Assembly: GCF_932294415.1 (NCBI RefSeq)
Contig: NC_065535.1
Location: 13,783,282 to 13,847,281 of the forward strand
DNA length: 64,000 bases
Direction of reading: 5' to 3'
DNA from: Quercus robur
Lineage: Eukaryota; Streptophyta; Magnoliopsida; Fagales; Fagaceae
How positions within the stretch are numbered: the first letter of the stretch is position 1; every line of letters starts with the position of its first letter. This document shows, piece after piece, positions 22,355 through 35,310 of the stretch. The translations under genes and the position numbers were made by a program. The notes beneath the pieces were generated by a model that worked only from the letters and a program-made list of their open reading frames with translations, ran no database searches and was not told the DNA's origin.

Positions 22355-24956
22355 ATGGGGAAACAAAAGAATCCATTTCGATGTCTAGTTGAATCCGAGG
22401 AAGGTATTAGAAACTTTCGCTCTAAGTATAAAATCCCCTCAACGGTGGGGATGAGGTATGCAACCCAAGGGAAATGGGCTGATGCTAGACAAACTGGGGA
22501 AGTAGTTATTCCCATGATTGCCTTTATAAAAGGCGGGATGACTATCCCCATAGGTAGTATCACTAGGAATTACCTCAACTTCTTTAGGCTATCCCCCACC
22601 CAGTGTGCTCCAAATATGTTTAGGATCCTGGGAAGTATAGATGCTTTGAATAAGAGAATGGACCTAAAGTTAACCCATCATGATGTGAATTGGGTGTACA
22701 ACCTCCATCACTTAACCGGTCAGGGGTATTATCTCAAGTCGAGATATCCTGAGGTAAGGCTGATTCAGTGCCTTCCCACTTCAAACAAGAACCTGAAGGA
22801 GGATTTCCTTATTCTCTCTGGGGAATGGCACGATGGTTTGCCTTGCCCGACAGTAGAGGGAACACCAGGTGGGAGCGTAGTCATAGATCTATAATATTTA
22901 GTTTGCAAGCACATTTTGTTTACTTTTTCTTTTCTTTTTTTTTAATTATTTTTATCTCCAACAATTTTCATTTTCGACTTAACGGTTTTGCAGATAGACG
23001 TTACACAAATCCCAATCTTAAGTTAGTCAATAAGGCGAACTTGGATAAGTTACTGAAAGCCGAGATATACGTGAACGAAGCTGACGGTCAGCTCCGGGCA
23101 GCACATTTAATTCTCGGCTATACCCCCTGTCTTTTGTTTTTCAGGCGTCGAAGTGCGTGATTAGAGCCCGCGACCCTCGGCTTCACCGTATCAGTGTTGC
23201 CTACGAAGGGTTCATTATTCCAGAGGGCATTCCGCTTCCCCAGTACACATCTCGCACAGAGCCTCTTTTCGTAGCCAGCATCTCGTCAGGAACTTCTTCA
23301 TCCCTACCTACCCTTAGGGAAAAGGAAATAAAAGGGAGAAAGGAAGAGGAGAAAGACGAGGAAGAGGTTGTAGCGGTCTCTGAGTCCTCGGACGACTTCA
23401 AGATTTTTGATCAACCCATAAACCCCGAGGAAGATCCTGACGAGATGGGGATACAAAGAAAACCCCAGAGAAGCTTGCTGGAGCTGATGGAAGGTCAGCC
23501 GGGAAAGAGTGCGCCTGCAAAATCAACACCATCCCAGGCCTCATCTCTTCCTGCTAGGTCTCCTCCTCTTGCTCCTCGTCAACCTCCTCGGCCATCACCA
23601 CAGCTAGCGTTTCCTAACGCTGTCGAGCTAAAAAGGCGCAGGGAATAGAAGGGCAAAGAGGTGGCAGACACGAGCAAGTCTCGTCCTACTCGCGAGGAGG
23701 ATGCCCAACGAGCTGCAAAGCAGCAGAAAACCAAGCACCAAGCCGCGCGGGGCCAAGAGAGATCTGATTCCCAACATTTTGAACCACAACCATGGTTGCC
23801 AGCACCTATGCACAGTGGGGAGCCCCTGCGAGATGATGCATCTATAAGGGACTTCAACGGCGGCATAGGGTGTCACGTAGCCTCGGCCATAGAGGAAGCC
23901 TTATTGCTCCCGAAAGATATGGCCGAAATAAAGAATATGAGGAAGAATGAACTCGTTCTCGATAATAAACGATACTTGGGCATGGTAAGGAGCTAACTTT
24001 TTGTCTTTTTCATTCTATGATTGTTACTCACCAATATGCACTTTTCACTGATTATAGTGTTAACCTTTTTCCTACAGATCATCCAAAATACTTTCAAGCT
24101 AGATGAGATGCTTAACGCCTGTTCCGATCAGCTAGACGATGAAAGGAAAAGATGGACAACGGCTGTACAGACCTTGTCCAAATTTGAACAGGGCTTGGCC
24201 GATTTAAGGAAAAAGTTATAGGTTGAAGAGCAAGCTCGCAAGAGCGCCGAGTCGGCATTAGAAGGCTACCAAAAGCAGGCTGAGGACTAAGGGAACCGTC
24301 TGCGTGAGGTGAATGCCGAACTGAAGAAGGCTCAGGAACAAGTCCTAGTTCTTAGGAAGCATTTGGAGGAAACTCAAAAGCTAAGGGAGCGAGCTGAAAA
24401 GTCCAGGGAGCAAGCCGAGAAAGCAAAAATCGATGCCAAACGGGCAATGAACGAAGCTGAGCAGAGAGGCTACGAGGTTGGTATAGCTGAAACTGAGAAG
24501 GCTTTGAGAGCCGAGGTTCCGGCGGTGTGCCGTATCTACTGCGCAAAAACTTGGAATGAGGCCCTTAACTGTGCTGGGGTTGAAGCTTCATCTGAGTTAC
24601 GTTAGCCAGAGAATGTATTCTATCCCGAGGCGATCCGTCCCTCAGTTCTTCTACCCCATCAGTCTGATGCTCCTTCTTCAATCATTAACCTCAACGAGGA
24701 GGTTTCGCCTCACAGTTTTCCTCCCTTTGGCCAGCCGGAATCAGCTAAAGGGGGACTTGCCCCTCCAAGAGCTTTCCTAGACAAGACCACCATCGCTTCG
24801 GAGGCAGAGACGGCCTCCCAAGGTTTTCAACAGGATTTGGCCTCCACAGTCTTATCAACTGGGGGCGTTACTAAAGCCAAAGAGGGAATCACCACTTCAG
24901 AGGCAGACACATCCGCCGGCCAGAACCCAAAGATCCAATTGAAATTGAAAAAGTAG
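22355..24956 (+). pseudogene. Antisense additional ORF of element 1 (putative gypsy-type transposon protein)
   Basis: A three-exon gene lies opposite to gag-pol: 22355-22868, 22994-23984 and 24078-24956, with GT-AG borders. The original product was about 790 residues. The N-terminal part (KWADARQTGEVVIPMIAFIKGG, QCLPTSNKNLKEDFLILSGE, LRAAHLILGYTP) resembles the plant family labelled putative gypsy-type transposon (Transposase_28 in Pfam, from memory). The middle is charged and Pro-rich. Exon 3 is a long coiled coil (ELKKAQEQVLVLRKHLEETQ) with an acidic, Pro-rich tail. It is broken by a one-base deletion near 23118 and in-frame stops at 23646, 24219, 24288 and 24603. Its biochemical role is unknown; such antisense frames occur in Tat-lineage elements and some were proposed to be Gag-like or regulatory. 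Confidence 0.75.
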
Positions 24957-25310
24957 AACTTGTTTTGTAGTCTAACTAGACATTTAGTAGGGGACCCCCT
25001 TGCTCATTTTCTTACCGCTCTTACTGCTTTATGTTATTTCTGTGCTCGTTCACTGTGTTATTGTAATTTGGATAGGTTCATTTCAATTATCTTTTGCTTG
25101 TATGGGGCAATTCTACTTACATACATCGTCAATTGATAATTAGCAATAGGCAATAAGCATTAATACAACGGGGTCTTAGGGAGACGTTTTAGATATGCAC
25201 GTATTCTTTCCAATCAATTGTAATTCTTTACGAAAGTTCATAAACTAAATAAAATTATGCCTTCGGTACCTTGATTGTACGCCAAATGACGTCCATAGAT
25301 TTCTCTCTAA

Positions 25311-25886
25311 TTCTCCAATAAGTGTTACAGGGCGTTAATTCCCATTAAGTTTGTGATCAGAAGATCTATCACAACTTAGTTACTGTCCAATACACATCAT
25401 AGGGTGTTAATTTCCACTAGGTTCGTGGTCTGGGGACCTGACACAACTTAACTTCTATTTAACATTTCAATATACATCATAGGACGTTAATTTCCACTAA
25501 GTTTGTGATCCGAGGAGCTGACATAACTTAGTTTCTGTTTAACATTTCAATATACATCATAGGACGTTAATTTCCACCAAGTTTGCAATCCGAGGACCTG
25601 ACATAACTTAGTTTCTGTTTAACATTTCAATATACATCATAGAACGTTAATTTCCACCAAGTTTGCGATTCGAGGACCTGACATAACTTAGTTTCTGTTT
25701 AACATTTCAATATATATCATAGGACGTTAATTTCCACTAAGTTTGCGATCCGAGGACCTGACATAACTTAGTTTCTATTTAACATTTCAATATACATCAT
25801 AGGACGTTAATTTCCACCAAGTTTGCGATCCGAGGACCTGACGTAGCGTAGTTTCTGTTTAACATTTCAATATATATCATAGGACG
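25311..25886. repeat. 80-bp tandem array in element 1
   Basis: About seven units with an exact 80-bp step, seen from ACATCAT landmarks ending at 25400, 25480, 25560, 25640, 25720, 25800 and 25880. Each unit carries AGGACGTTAATTTCCAC and CCGAGGACCTGACATAACTT. The first units are more diverged than the middle ones. The array lies between the end of pol and the antisense gene. Confidence 0.92.
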
Positions 25887-25948
25887 CAGGAGCACAGGAT
25901 GTATGGCTAACGTAAATTAAAAGAAATATTTGAATTGAAATACTTTTA

Positions 25949-28900
25949 TTAATAATAATACCTCTTGAGATTATTTACATTCCAAGGATGAAGTACAACT
26001 TTTTCATCTAGGTCTTCCAGATAATAGGCTCCTATTCCCGCTACAGAAGTGATCCGATATGGCTCTTCCCAATTAGGTCCCAGTTTTCCCCAATTTGGAT
26101 TCTTGGTGGCCCCCAGAACTTTCCTCAGCACCAGATCTCCTACGGCTAACGGCCTCATCTTCACATTACTATCATAGCCCTGCTTGAGTTTATGTTGGTA
26201 GTAAGCTAGTTGAACCATCGCGCACTCCCTTCGCTCTTCAGTTAGGTCCAAACTTTTCTCCAACATCGCATCATTACTATTCGAAGAGAATGTATTGGTC
26301 CTTAACGTTGGGAATCCAGTTTCCAGGGGGATGACGGCCTCGGCCCCATAGGTCATGGAAAAGGGAGTTTCCCCCGTTGAACGTCGGGGCGTTGTCCGAT
26401 ATGTCCATAGAACATGTGGCAATTCTTCCACCCACTTTCCTTTTGCGTCATCCAGTCTCTTCTTAAGGCCATTGACTATTACTTTGTTAACAGCTTCGGC
26501 TTGCCCATTGCCTTGAGGATAAGCCGGAGTGGAATATCTGTTTCTTATACCCAGTTCTGAACAATATTCCCTAAAGGCATTGCTATCAAATTGGAGTCCA
26601 TTATCTGAGACAAGAGTGCGGGGAGTTCCAAATCGCGTAACAATGTTCCTCCAAATAAACTTCTTCACATCTACGTCTCTTATGTTCGCCAAGGGCTCAG
26701 TTTCGACCCATTTAGTGAAGTAGTCTGTGCCGACCAGCAGATACTTCTTGTTTCCTAGGGCTTTAGGAAAAGGGCCGACAATGTCCAGCCCCCATTGGGC
26801 AAAAGGCCAAGGGCTGGAGAGAGGGTTAAGAACTCCTCCCGGTTGATGGATATTTGGAGCATATCTTTGGCACTGATCGCATTTCCTAACGTACTCCTGC
26901 GCTTCCTTCTGCATATTTGGCCACCAATATCCTTGTGTGATGGCTCGACATGATAGAGACCTTCCTCCTATATGGCTTCCGCAAATACCCTCATGCAATT
27001 CTTCCAGGATTGATTCTGCAGTCTCAGGAGGCACACAGAGCAGGTATGGCCTAGAGAAGGACCGTTTGTATAACTTTTTATCTTCAGATAGCCAGTACCG
27101 AGGAGCTTTCCTTCGTATTTTCTCAGCTTTCACCTTATCTTCGGGCAATATGTCACTTTCAAGAAATTTTAATATGGGATCCATCCAGTTTAGCGACAGA
27201 CTGGTTTGATTGATTTGGCAAACATCCTTTTCTGGTGAGGTGGGGGTACACAGGTCTTCAACGATGATCACCCGAGGAAAATTTCGTACTGAGGAGGTGG
27301 CAAGGGTTGTCAAGGAATCAGCGTGTGTATTTTCACCTCGAGGAATATGCAATAAGTCGAAAGACTCAAACTTCGTTTGCATACGCCTAACCCGATCCAG
27401 ATACCCTTGCATCCTTGGGTCCCGGGCCTCCAACTCTCCTCTCACCTGGCCGACTACCAATCTCGAGTCCGAGAATAATTTCACTACCTTTCCACCCATT
27501 TTTCGGACCATACTCATTCCCATTATCAAAGCTTCGTATTCTGATTCGTTGTTAGTAGCCGAGAACCCTAATCTTAACGATTGCTCGATGATGACCTCCT
27601 CGGGGGATATCAACACCAATCCCAATCCTGCTCCCCGTTATTTTGCGGCCCCATCCACGTACACCCTCCAAAAGGACCCGCCTTGTGTGGATATTAGGCC
27701 AATCGATTTTTCATCCATGTGACCTTGATTCACATTAACTTCTTCTGGGCATTCGGCGAACTCAGCCACCAGATCGGCAAGGACTTGACCTTTCACAGAG
27801 GTGCGAGGCATGTACTTGATATCGAAGGCACCCAGAATCGTGCCCCACTTAGCAATTCTTCCGGTGTAGTCAGCACTTCTGAGTATGGACTTAAGAGGTA
27901 GTTGGGTCAAGATAACCACGGTATGGGCCTGAAAGTAATGCAGAAGTTTGCGTGTTGCATGGACCACCGCCAATATGGCCTTTTCTAATGACAAATATCT
28001 CACCTCGGCCTCATGGAGGGATTTACTTACATAATAAACTGGCCTTTGGACGCCATTGTCTTCTCGTATCAAGACGAAACTAACTGCATGAGGGGCAACC
28101 GCCAGATAAGCAAACAACACCTAATCCACCTCAGGACTAGACATGATAGGTGGCCTGGACAGGTATTCTTTCAACTGCTGGAACGCTACAGCACACTCCT
28201 AGGTCCATTCAAATCCTTGCCACTTATGCAATAGACGGAAAAAAGGACGACACCTCTCGGCCAACTTGGAGATGAACCCATTCAACGCAGCAGTCTTCCC
28301 AGTCAGTTTCTGCACTTCTTTTGGATTCCGAGGTGCTTGCAAATCGTTAATGGCCTTAATCTGGTCTGGGTTCACCTCAATTCTTTTATGGGTCACCATG
28401 TACCCCAAGAACTTCCCGGAACTTACACCAAAGGAGCACTTTGAAGCATTCAAGCGTAACTTATGTTTTCTCAGTATCCCGAAGATACTCGTGAGATCTT
28501 CCACATGTTCGGACGCCACTTTACTCTTCACAATCATATCATCGATATAAACTTCAATACTTCTACCCAGTTGCAGTTCGAACATTTTCGTCATCATGCG
28601 TTGGTAGGTAGATCCGGCGTTTTTCAAGCTGAAGGGCATCACCTTGTAATGGTAATTCCCAATCGGGGTTACAAAAGTAGTCTTTTCCTGATCGTCGGTG
28701 GCCAGCGGTATTTGGTGATACCCTTGGAAGGCATCCAAGAAACTCATCCTAGGGTGACCCACGGTTGCATCCACCAACTGATCTATCTTCGGCATGGGAA
28801 ATGGATCCTTGGGGCAAGCCTTATTGAGATCCATAAAGTCCACGCACACCCGCCACTTTCCAGTCTTCTTTTTTACCACCACCGTATTGGCCAACCATTG

Positions 28901-31321
28901 AGGATAAAAAACTTCCTTGATAGCCCCAGCCTGTTTGAGCTTGGCAACTTCACTTCTAACTGCCTCGGCGTGCTCCTTCGATGGTCGCTGAGGTGGCTGC
29001 CTCCTGGGCATAACGGCGGGATTCACGTTGAGTCGATGACAAATGAAATTCGGGTCCACCCCTGGGGCTTCATACGGGTTCCATGCGAAAACGTCCACAT
29101 TGGCTCGGAGGAATTCTAGCAACCTCGCCTTCTCTTGCAAAGGCAATTTAGCCCCAACCTGGAAGAATTTTTCCGAGTCACCAGCAACAATTACCCTCTC
29201 CAAATCTTCACACTCTACCCCACCGGCTAGTATGTCCAAGCCCGATGCTGGAGACTTTAATTGCTATAATTCATTGTCGGCCGTAGCCGAGGTTTCTGCT
29301 TCTGGCCGATGCTGTATAGCCGCTACTAGGCATTGCCGAGCAGCTACCTGACTCCCTACTATTTCCAACACTTGGCCTCCGGATGAGTACTTCACCTTCT
29401 GATGCAAAGTAGATGAGACCGCTTTAAGGGTGTGAAGCCAAGGTCTGCCCATAATAGCCGTGTACGGAGAAAAAACATCTTCGACAATAAAGTCCACCTC
29501 CACCACATCCGTACCTGCTTGTACAGGCAGCCTGATCAGTCCTTTGAGATTGACCATCCTTCCCTTAGAACTTACTAGAGGAGAGTTGTAGGTTGTTAAG
29601 TCCTCTGGCTTCAAACCTAGCCCTCTGTACAAGTCTGGATACATTATATCCACAGCGCTACCCTGATCGACCATCACCCTTCTGACATCGTACCCGCCAA
29701 TTCTCAGCGTCACCACCAAAGCATCCTCATGGGGCTGTATGGTCCCAACCATGTCTTCATCCGAAAAGCCCAGAATCAGGGGGACATGCACCTTGGCTCT
29801 CTTTGACGCTTGGGAATGATCCTCGGCCGGGGATCGAAACACCGACAATACCCTGGAAGGGCAAGATCCAGTCCTTCCCGGGGCCGTAAAGATAACGTTA
29901 ATCGTACCCAGAGGGAGTCTTGATGAAGCGTCCCCACGCACCTCTGAACCTGCTTGGCTCGCCCTTCCACTGGAGTGATGCAAGAGTTGTTTTAATTTCC
30001 CTTCACGGACCAACTGTTTCAAGTGGTCCCATAAATTTCTGCAATTATCCATCGTGTGCCCATGATCCTGATGATAGTGGCAGTATAAGTTCGGGTTGCG
30101 TTTCCTAGGCTCTCCCGCCATCTTGTTCGGCCATTTGAAGAATGGCTCGTTCTTTATCTTCTCCAAAACCTGCTGCACTGGTTCTTGAAATATTGCATTA
30201 ACCACCTGGGCATCCGTCGAACCCGACTGCCCAACAAAATCCCTCCGGGGTTGGCTACTGTTATAATGGTTCGACCTGAAATCCCTCCTCTCCTGAGGGA
30301 TCACTTTGGCCTTCCCTTTTCCCTGAAGTTGATCCTCCTTTACCCTTATGTACTTATCTATCCTATCCATCAATTGGTGCACACTGGTAACAGGTTTACT
30401 CGTTAGGGATTTCCTTAAATCGTGATCGGCTGGGAGGCCAGCTTTGAAAGTGGTTATGGCCACACCATCGTTCTTTCCTTCTATTTCATTAAACATTTCC
30501 CAGTACTTATCTGAATAATTTTTGAGAGTCTCGCCCTCTCGCATAGACATAGCCAGCAAAGATCCTAAAGGCCGAGGAGTCCTGTTGCATGTAATAAAGT
30601 GAGCACCAAAAGCTCGGGTCAGTGTTTTGAAAGATTCAACAGAATTGGCCCTTAAGCCGTTGAACCACCTCATCGCCGTCGGACCCAAACTCGATGGAAA
30701 AACTTTGCACATCAAAGCCTCGTCCCTAGAGTAGATAGCCATTTTCTGGCTGAAATAGCTTACATGTTCTTCCAGGTCCGACCGGCCATCATACAGGGAG
30801 AACATAGGCTGATGGAATCGCCGAGGAAGAACCGTATTGTCTATGTTTCTCGTAAAGGGCGACTTGGAAATTTGACTCAAGGCTTTGTTCATGGCATCGT
30901 TACCCAAGCCCCTGCCAGGTGGACTTCTACGCTTACGTCGATGGCGGTGCTCCTCCTCATAGGAGAAAGTCTCGCTTGGCGGAGTTCTTGATCTCCGCCT
31001 ATAACTAGCTCCATCCGACTCCTCAGATGATGGTTCGGAGCAAGGTGGGGAGCGTTCCCGCCGGGCATGGCGCAACTCTCTCTTCAAATCGGCAATCTCA
31101 CGTTGCAGATTCCCGTCATGCTTTGCGTGGGAGACGTGACTCTTCCCACGAGAGTGGCTTTTGGTGGTATGAGTTGTACGTACACTCCCCTCACGGCCTT
31201 CTCTTCGCTCGGGACTCCTACGGGGATCACCATGCTGGGAGCCCCTTGACTTTGCCTGGTGCGGGTTGGCATCCTCCTGATGCGGTCCCACCGCGTAGTG
31301 ATGTGGACCCACTTCCTCCAT
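25949..31321 (-). pseudogene. Element 1 gag-pol polyprotein, Ty3/gypsy type, four in-frame stops
   Basis: One uninterrupted minus-strand frame of 5.4 kb encodes all domains in order. Gag (31321 to about 29990) has the core DGRSDLEEHVSYFSQKMAIY and a HYHQDHGHTMDNC zinc-knuckle-like motif. Protease carries MVDQGSAVDIMYPDLY (near 29680). Reverse transcriptase has MPFSLKNAGSTYQRMM and active-site YIDDMIVKS (near 28545). RNase H has YVDGAAK and SDSRLVVGQV. Integrase has an HHCC zinc site ending KCDQCQRYA, then GLDIVGPFP, VSDNGLQFDS and QAEAVNKV for the D,D,E core. There is no frameshift, only stops at 29264-29266, 28199-28201, 28121-28123 and 27638-27640. The stop at 29264 lies between protease and RT and could be an old gag-pol boundary, but the others are clearly disabling. 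Confidence 0.92.
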
Positions 31322-31363
31322 CAGAAACGTTGCTCCGGAAGTCTTTTAAGTTAATACAAGGTC

Positions 31364-31383
31364 TTCCCACAGACGGCGTCAAT
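31364..31383 (-). other. Element 1 primer-binding site
   Basis: On the minus strand it reads ATTGACGCCGTCTGTGGGAA, directly after the 5' LTR. The same motif with one or two changes follows the 5' LTRs of elements 2 and 3. The priming tRNA was not identified. Confidence 0.8.
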
Positions 31384-32182
31384 TGTAAGGACTCGATTTG
31401 TAATGACCCAAAATGATATTGGGTTTGCACGTAAAAAGGCCCAAACAATATAATTTGTAGAGCGTGGGTATTAAGAACTAGATTAACTTTTGTAGAAGGA
31501 AAAGATTCACCCTCACGTTTATTGAAGGTTCAAAGCTGGCACAACAATCGGTTTTTCGTTGAAATAGATACAGTTCTTTTGTTTTTCACGTTTTTCTTCT
31601 TGAGTCTTTGCTTTTCTTTTTTCTCCTTTTTTTATGTTTTGATCCCCCCCCTTCCTGCATGTTCTTCTTTCAGATTATATACCACCCTCTGTGTTCCATC
31701 CTCACCACACACGTGTAGGTTGGGTTCAGGGGATTTCTTTCTGTCCCATCTAGCGCCTCCTGGAACCTCCTATGGGTAGCTGTAAGGCTACTTCATTACT
31801 GTTCAGGTATCACCTCCACATTAATGCGGCCTGAGAGTTGGTTGAGAGGCAATTAATGCGGAGGCAGCTGTAGTTATAGATATTTGTTTGCCTTTTCTTT
31901 CTTACCCTTGGTCGGTTATCCCCTCTTCAGTGGTGACATAGTTCTGAGGTCCGATTGTAACAAGACCGCGTCCTGATCGTCCTCGGATGCATACTGCCGA
32001 GGAGTATGGTGTCCTCGGACGAATACGGAACTCTACTTTCGGGATATTGACTACCCCCCCCCCCCTTGGTGGTTACCCTTACGACCTGACTTGGGCCTCC
32101 TCGGACGGATTTGCATCCTCGGATGGGCCACAGGCCCAACGATCTTGACCTTAATGGGTCTGTTGATTGACTGGCCCCCACA
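31384..32182 (-). repeat. Element 1 LTR, 5' copy
   Basis: 799 bp, beginning TGTAAGG and ending CCCCCACA on the plus strand, so the canonical TG...CA ends are kept. It pairs with 21091-21892 at about 97% by eye. Confidence 0.92.
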
Positions 32183-32187
32183 ATAAT

Positions 32188-33048
32188 ATTTCTTATAATA
32201 TTATCTTAAATTTTTCAAGAAAGGGCACCAATAAATTTCACTAACATTTTTCACATAATGTCAAGGTGACAGTTTGTTGATCTTCAATAGGAAAAATGCT
32301 AAAAACACAAATTATTTAGAAATTGCTGATGCAGTAAGTAAATATGTAATGTTAATAATAGGTTCAGATGAGAACTAGTAAGAAATTGCGATAACAATAA
32401 TTTGTAAAAACTAGCTGATATCTTGCGCGATGCATGGTGCAATTTGATAAATTTTGTTAGAAATTATTTTTGATCCATTAATTTCATGAATACTATTATT
32501 GTTAATCATGCTCAATCTATGAAGTTTTCTACTAAAACTAAATTCAAACTAAATACATTGGGGGGAAAATTCCTCTAATTCATGCAACTAAGAAATGTCA
32601 CTAGATCATAGTGAAATTGTCACCCACAAACTTGTTGGTTCCTAGGTGTCTTTCTTGTATTATTTATGTTTTATATATCAATTGACTATAAAAACTTCTA
32701 GAATTTCATGATACAACAATAGAAAATATTAATGCCATAATGATGCACTAATATCACAGTTTAACCTCTAAATTTTAATTAAACTAAAAGTAGCCAGAAA
32801 TAGATCCTTACCAAGTATATGCATCATACAAAAAACCAAAAATATAAATTGGCACATAATATGAAAAAATAAGCCTAAATCAATTACAATGCTACATAAG
32901 TAAAACTGTATAAATAAAATCTAAACAAAATATTTAAGACGAACTTAATATTTTGAAAATTAACATACCACTCAAAAAGAAAAACAAAGATATTATGAGA
33001 AAATTATAGAAGTTTAATTTTTAAGTCCAATGGAAATGGGGATTTATA
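32188..33048. other. AT-rich spacer, no gene seen
   Basis: No coding features are visible. It separates element 1 from the tandem array. A motif TTGCGCGATGCATGGTGCAA near 32414 resembles sequence common in plant miniature elements, but no ends could be placed. Confidence 0.5.
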
Positions 33049-33477
33049 TTGGACAAAAGTGAAGACAAATGATATTTGCACAATTCATTGAATTTGTCTC
33101 TTGTAATTCTGCATTGAAGTTAGTTTTGAGCAGAAAATTGAAAAGTTGTTTTGATTCCTACATTTCCTATGACTTTTTAGATCCATCTGTATCAATTTAA
33201 AGCATATAAATCTATAAATGTATACAAATTCTTTGAATTTTATTCCTACATTTCCCATGATTTTTTAAATCCATCCGTATCAATTCAAAGCATGTAAAGT
33301 TATAAATGTATACCAATTCTTTGAATTTTATTAATATATTGAAATAAATACATTTGCCATTACTTAATAGTTTGACATAAATGCTAAATTTAGATGAGGT
33401 GAAAGCCTAAATGAGAAGGATGTTATACAATATGCCATTTGGCAGAACTTCATACTTTCTCACATAAGGTCTTACAT

Positions 33478-33523
<46 letters not shown>

Positions 33524-34822
33524 ATGTGGAGACAAATAATATTTGTCCAATTCATTGAATTCGACTCTTGCAATTATGCATTGAAGTTAGTCTCATGTAG
33601 AAAATTGAAAAGTTTTTTTGATTCCTACCTTTCCCATGGCTTTTTAGATCCATTCGTTTCAATTCAAAGCATGTAAAGTTATAAATGTATACAAATTCTT
33701 TGAATTCTATTCCTACATTTCCCATGACTTTTTAAATCTATCCGTATCAATTCAAAGCATGTGAAGTCATAAATGTATACAAATTATTTGAATTTTATTA
33801 ATACATTGAAATAAATGCATTTGCCATTACATAATAGTTTGACATAAATGCTAAATTTAGATGAAGTGGAAGCCTAAATGAGAAGAATGTCATACAATGT
33901 GTTACTTGGCAAAATCTCATGCTTTCCCACATGAGGTCTTTACTTATATATATATATATATATATATTGATGTGGAACAAATAATATTTGTCCAATTCAT
34001 TGAATTCGACTTTTGAAATTCTCCATTGAAGTTAGACTTACGCAAAAAATTGAATTTTTTTTTTGATTCCTACCTTTCCCATGACTTTTAAGATCCATCC
34101 GTATCAATTCAAAACATGTAAAGTTATAAATGTATACAAATTCTTTGAATTTTATTCCTACATTTCCCATGACTTTTTAAATCCATCCATATCAATTCAA
34201 AACATGTAAAGTTATAAATGTATACCAATTCTTTGAATTTTATTAATACATTGAAATAAATGCATTTGCCATTACTTAATAATTTGACATAAATGCTAAA
34301 TTTAGATGAGGTGGAAGCCTAAATGAGAAGGATGTCATACAATGTGCCACTTGGCAGAATCTCATACTTTCCCACATGAGGTCTCGCATCAATATATATA
34401 TTGATGTGGAGACAAATAATATTTTTCCAATTCATTGAATTCGACTCTTGCAATTATGCATTGAAGTTAGTCTCACGTAGAAAATTGGAAAGTTTTTTTG
34501 ATTCCTACCTTTCCCATGACTTTTTAGATCCATTCGTTTCAATTCAAAGCATGTAAAGTTGTAAATATATACAAATTCTTTGAATTCTATTCCTACATTT
34601 CCCATGACTTTTTAAATCCATCCATATCAATTCAAAGCATGTAAAGTCATAAATAAATACAAATTCTTTGAATTTTATTAATACATTGAAATAAATGAAT
34701 TTGCCATTACATAATAGTTTGACATAAATGCTAAATTTAGATAAGGTGGAAGTCTAAATGAGAAGAATGTTATACAATGTGCTATTTGGCAAAACCTCAT
34801 ACTTTTCCACATGGGGTCTCTA

Positions 34823-34875
<53 letters not shown>

Positions 34876-35310
34876 ATGTGGAACAAATAATTTTTGTTCA
34901 ATTCATTGAATTTGACCCTTGAAATTCTACATTGCAGTTAGACTTATGCAAAAAATTGAAATTTTTTTTTGATTCCTACCTTTCTCATGACTTTTTAGAT
35001 CCATCCGTATTAATTCAAAGCATGTAAAGTTATAAATGTATACAAATTCTTTGAATTTTATTCCTACATTTCCCATTACTTTTTAAATCCATCCATATCA
35101 ATTCAAAGTATGTAAAGTTATAAATGTATACAAATTTTTTGAATTTTATTAATACATTGAAATAAATGCATTTGCTATTACTTAATAGTTTGACATAAAT
35201 GCGAAATTTAAATGAGGTGGAAGCCTAAATGAGAAGAATGTCATACAATGTGCCACTTGGTAGAACCTCATACTTTCCATATGAGATCTCTACTTTTATA
35301 TATATTGATG
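33049..35310. repeat. Tandem array of five ~450-bp units with alternating subtypes
   Basis: Units start at about 33049, 33521, 33967, 34401 and 34873, marked by TTGATGTGGA after a TA tract in the last four. Steps are about 472, 446, 434 and 472 bp. Units at 33521 and 34401 share GAGACAAATAAT and GCAATTATGCATTG; units at 33967 and 34873 share GAACAAATAAT and TTGAAATTCT. Each unit also holds an internal direct repeat of about 88 bp (TTCCTAC..TTTCCCATGAC to TTTGAATTTTATT). TA microsatellites of differing length sit at unit borders (33481-33520, 33950-33966, 34826-34872). No coding potential is visible. Confidence 0.88.

Larger units (their letters stand above)
21091..32182 (-). mobile_element. 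Element 1: Ty3/gypsy LTR retrotransposon (Tat-like) with antisense gene
   Basis: This is a full-structure element of 11.1 kb transcribed on the minus strand. Its LTRs (right 31384-32182 is the 5' LTR, left 21091-21892 the 3' LTR) are bordered by a perfect 5-bp target duplication ATAAT at 21086-21090 and 32183-32187. A primer-binding site adjoins the 5' LTR and a polypurine tract adjoins the 3' LTR. The order is gag, protease, RT, RNase H, integrase, an 80-bp tandem array, then an intron-containing gene on the opposite strand. This order, with integrase last and an extra antisense frame before the 3' LTR, is known from the Tat/Ogre/Retand lineage. By eye the LTRs differ at roughly 20 of 800 positions, mostly transitions. 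Four stops in gag-pol make it non-autonomous now. Confidence 0.93.

Noticed and set aside
22312..23876. Minus-strand frames overlapping the antisense gene of element 1
   Set aside because: They are shadows of the spliced plus-strand gene, with no motif of their own.
33481..33520. TA tracts as possible CRISPR-like or origin structures
   Set aside because: They are simple plant microsatellites at repeat-unit borders, with no spacer pattern.
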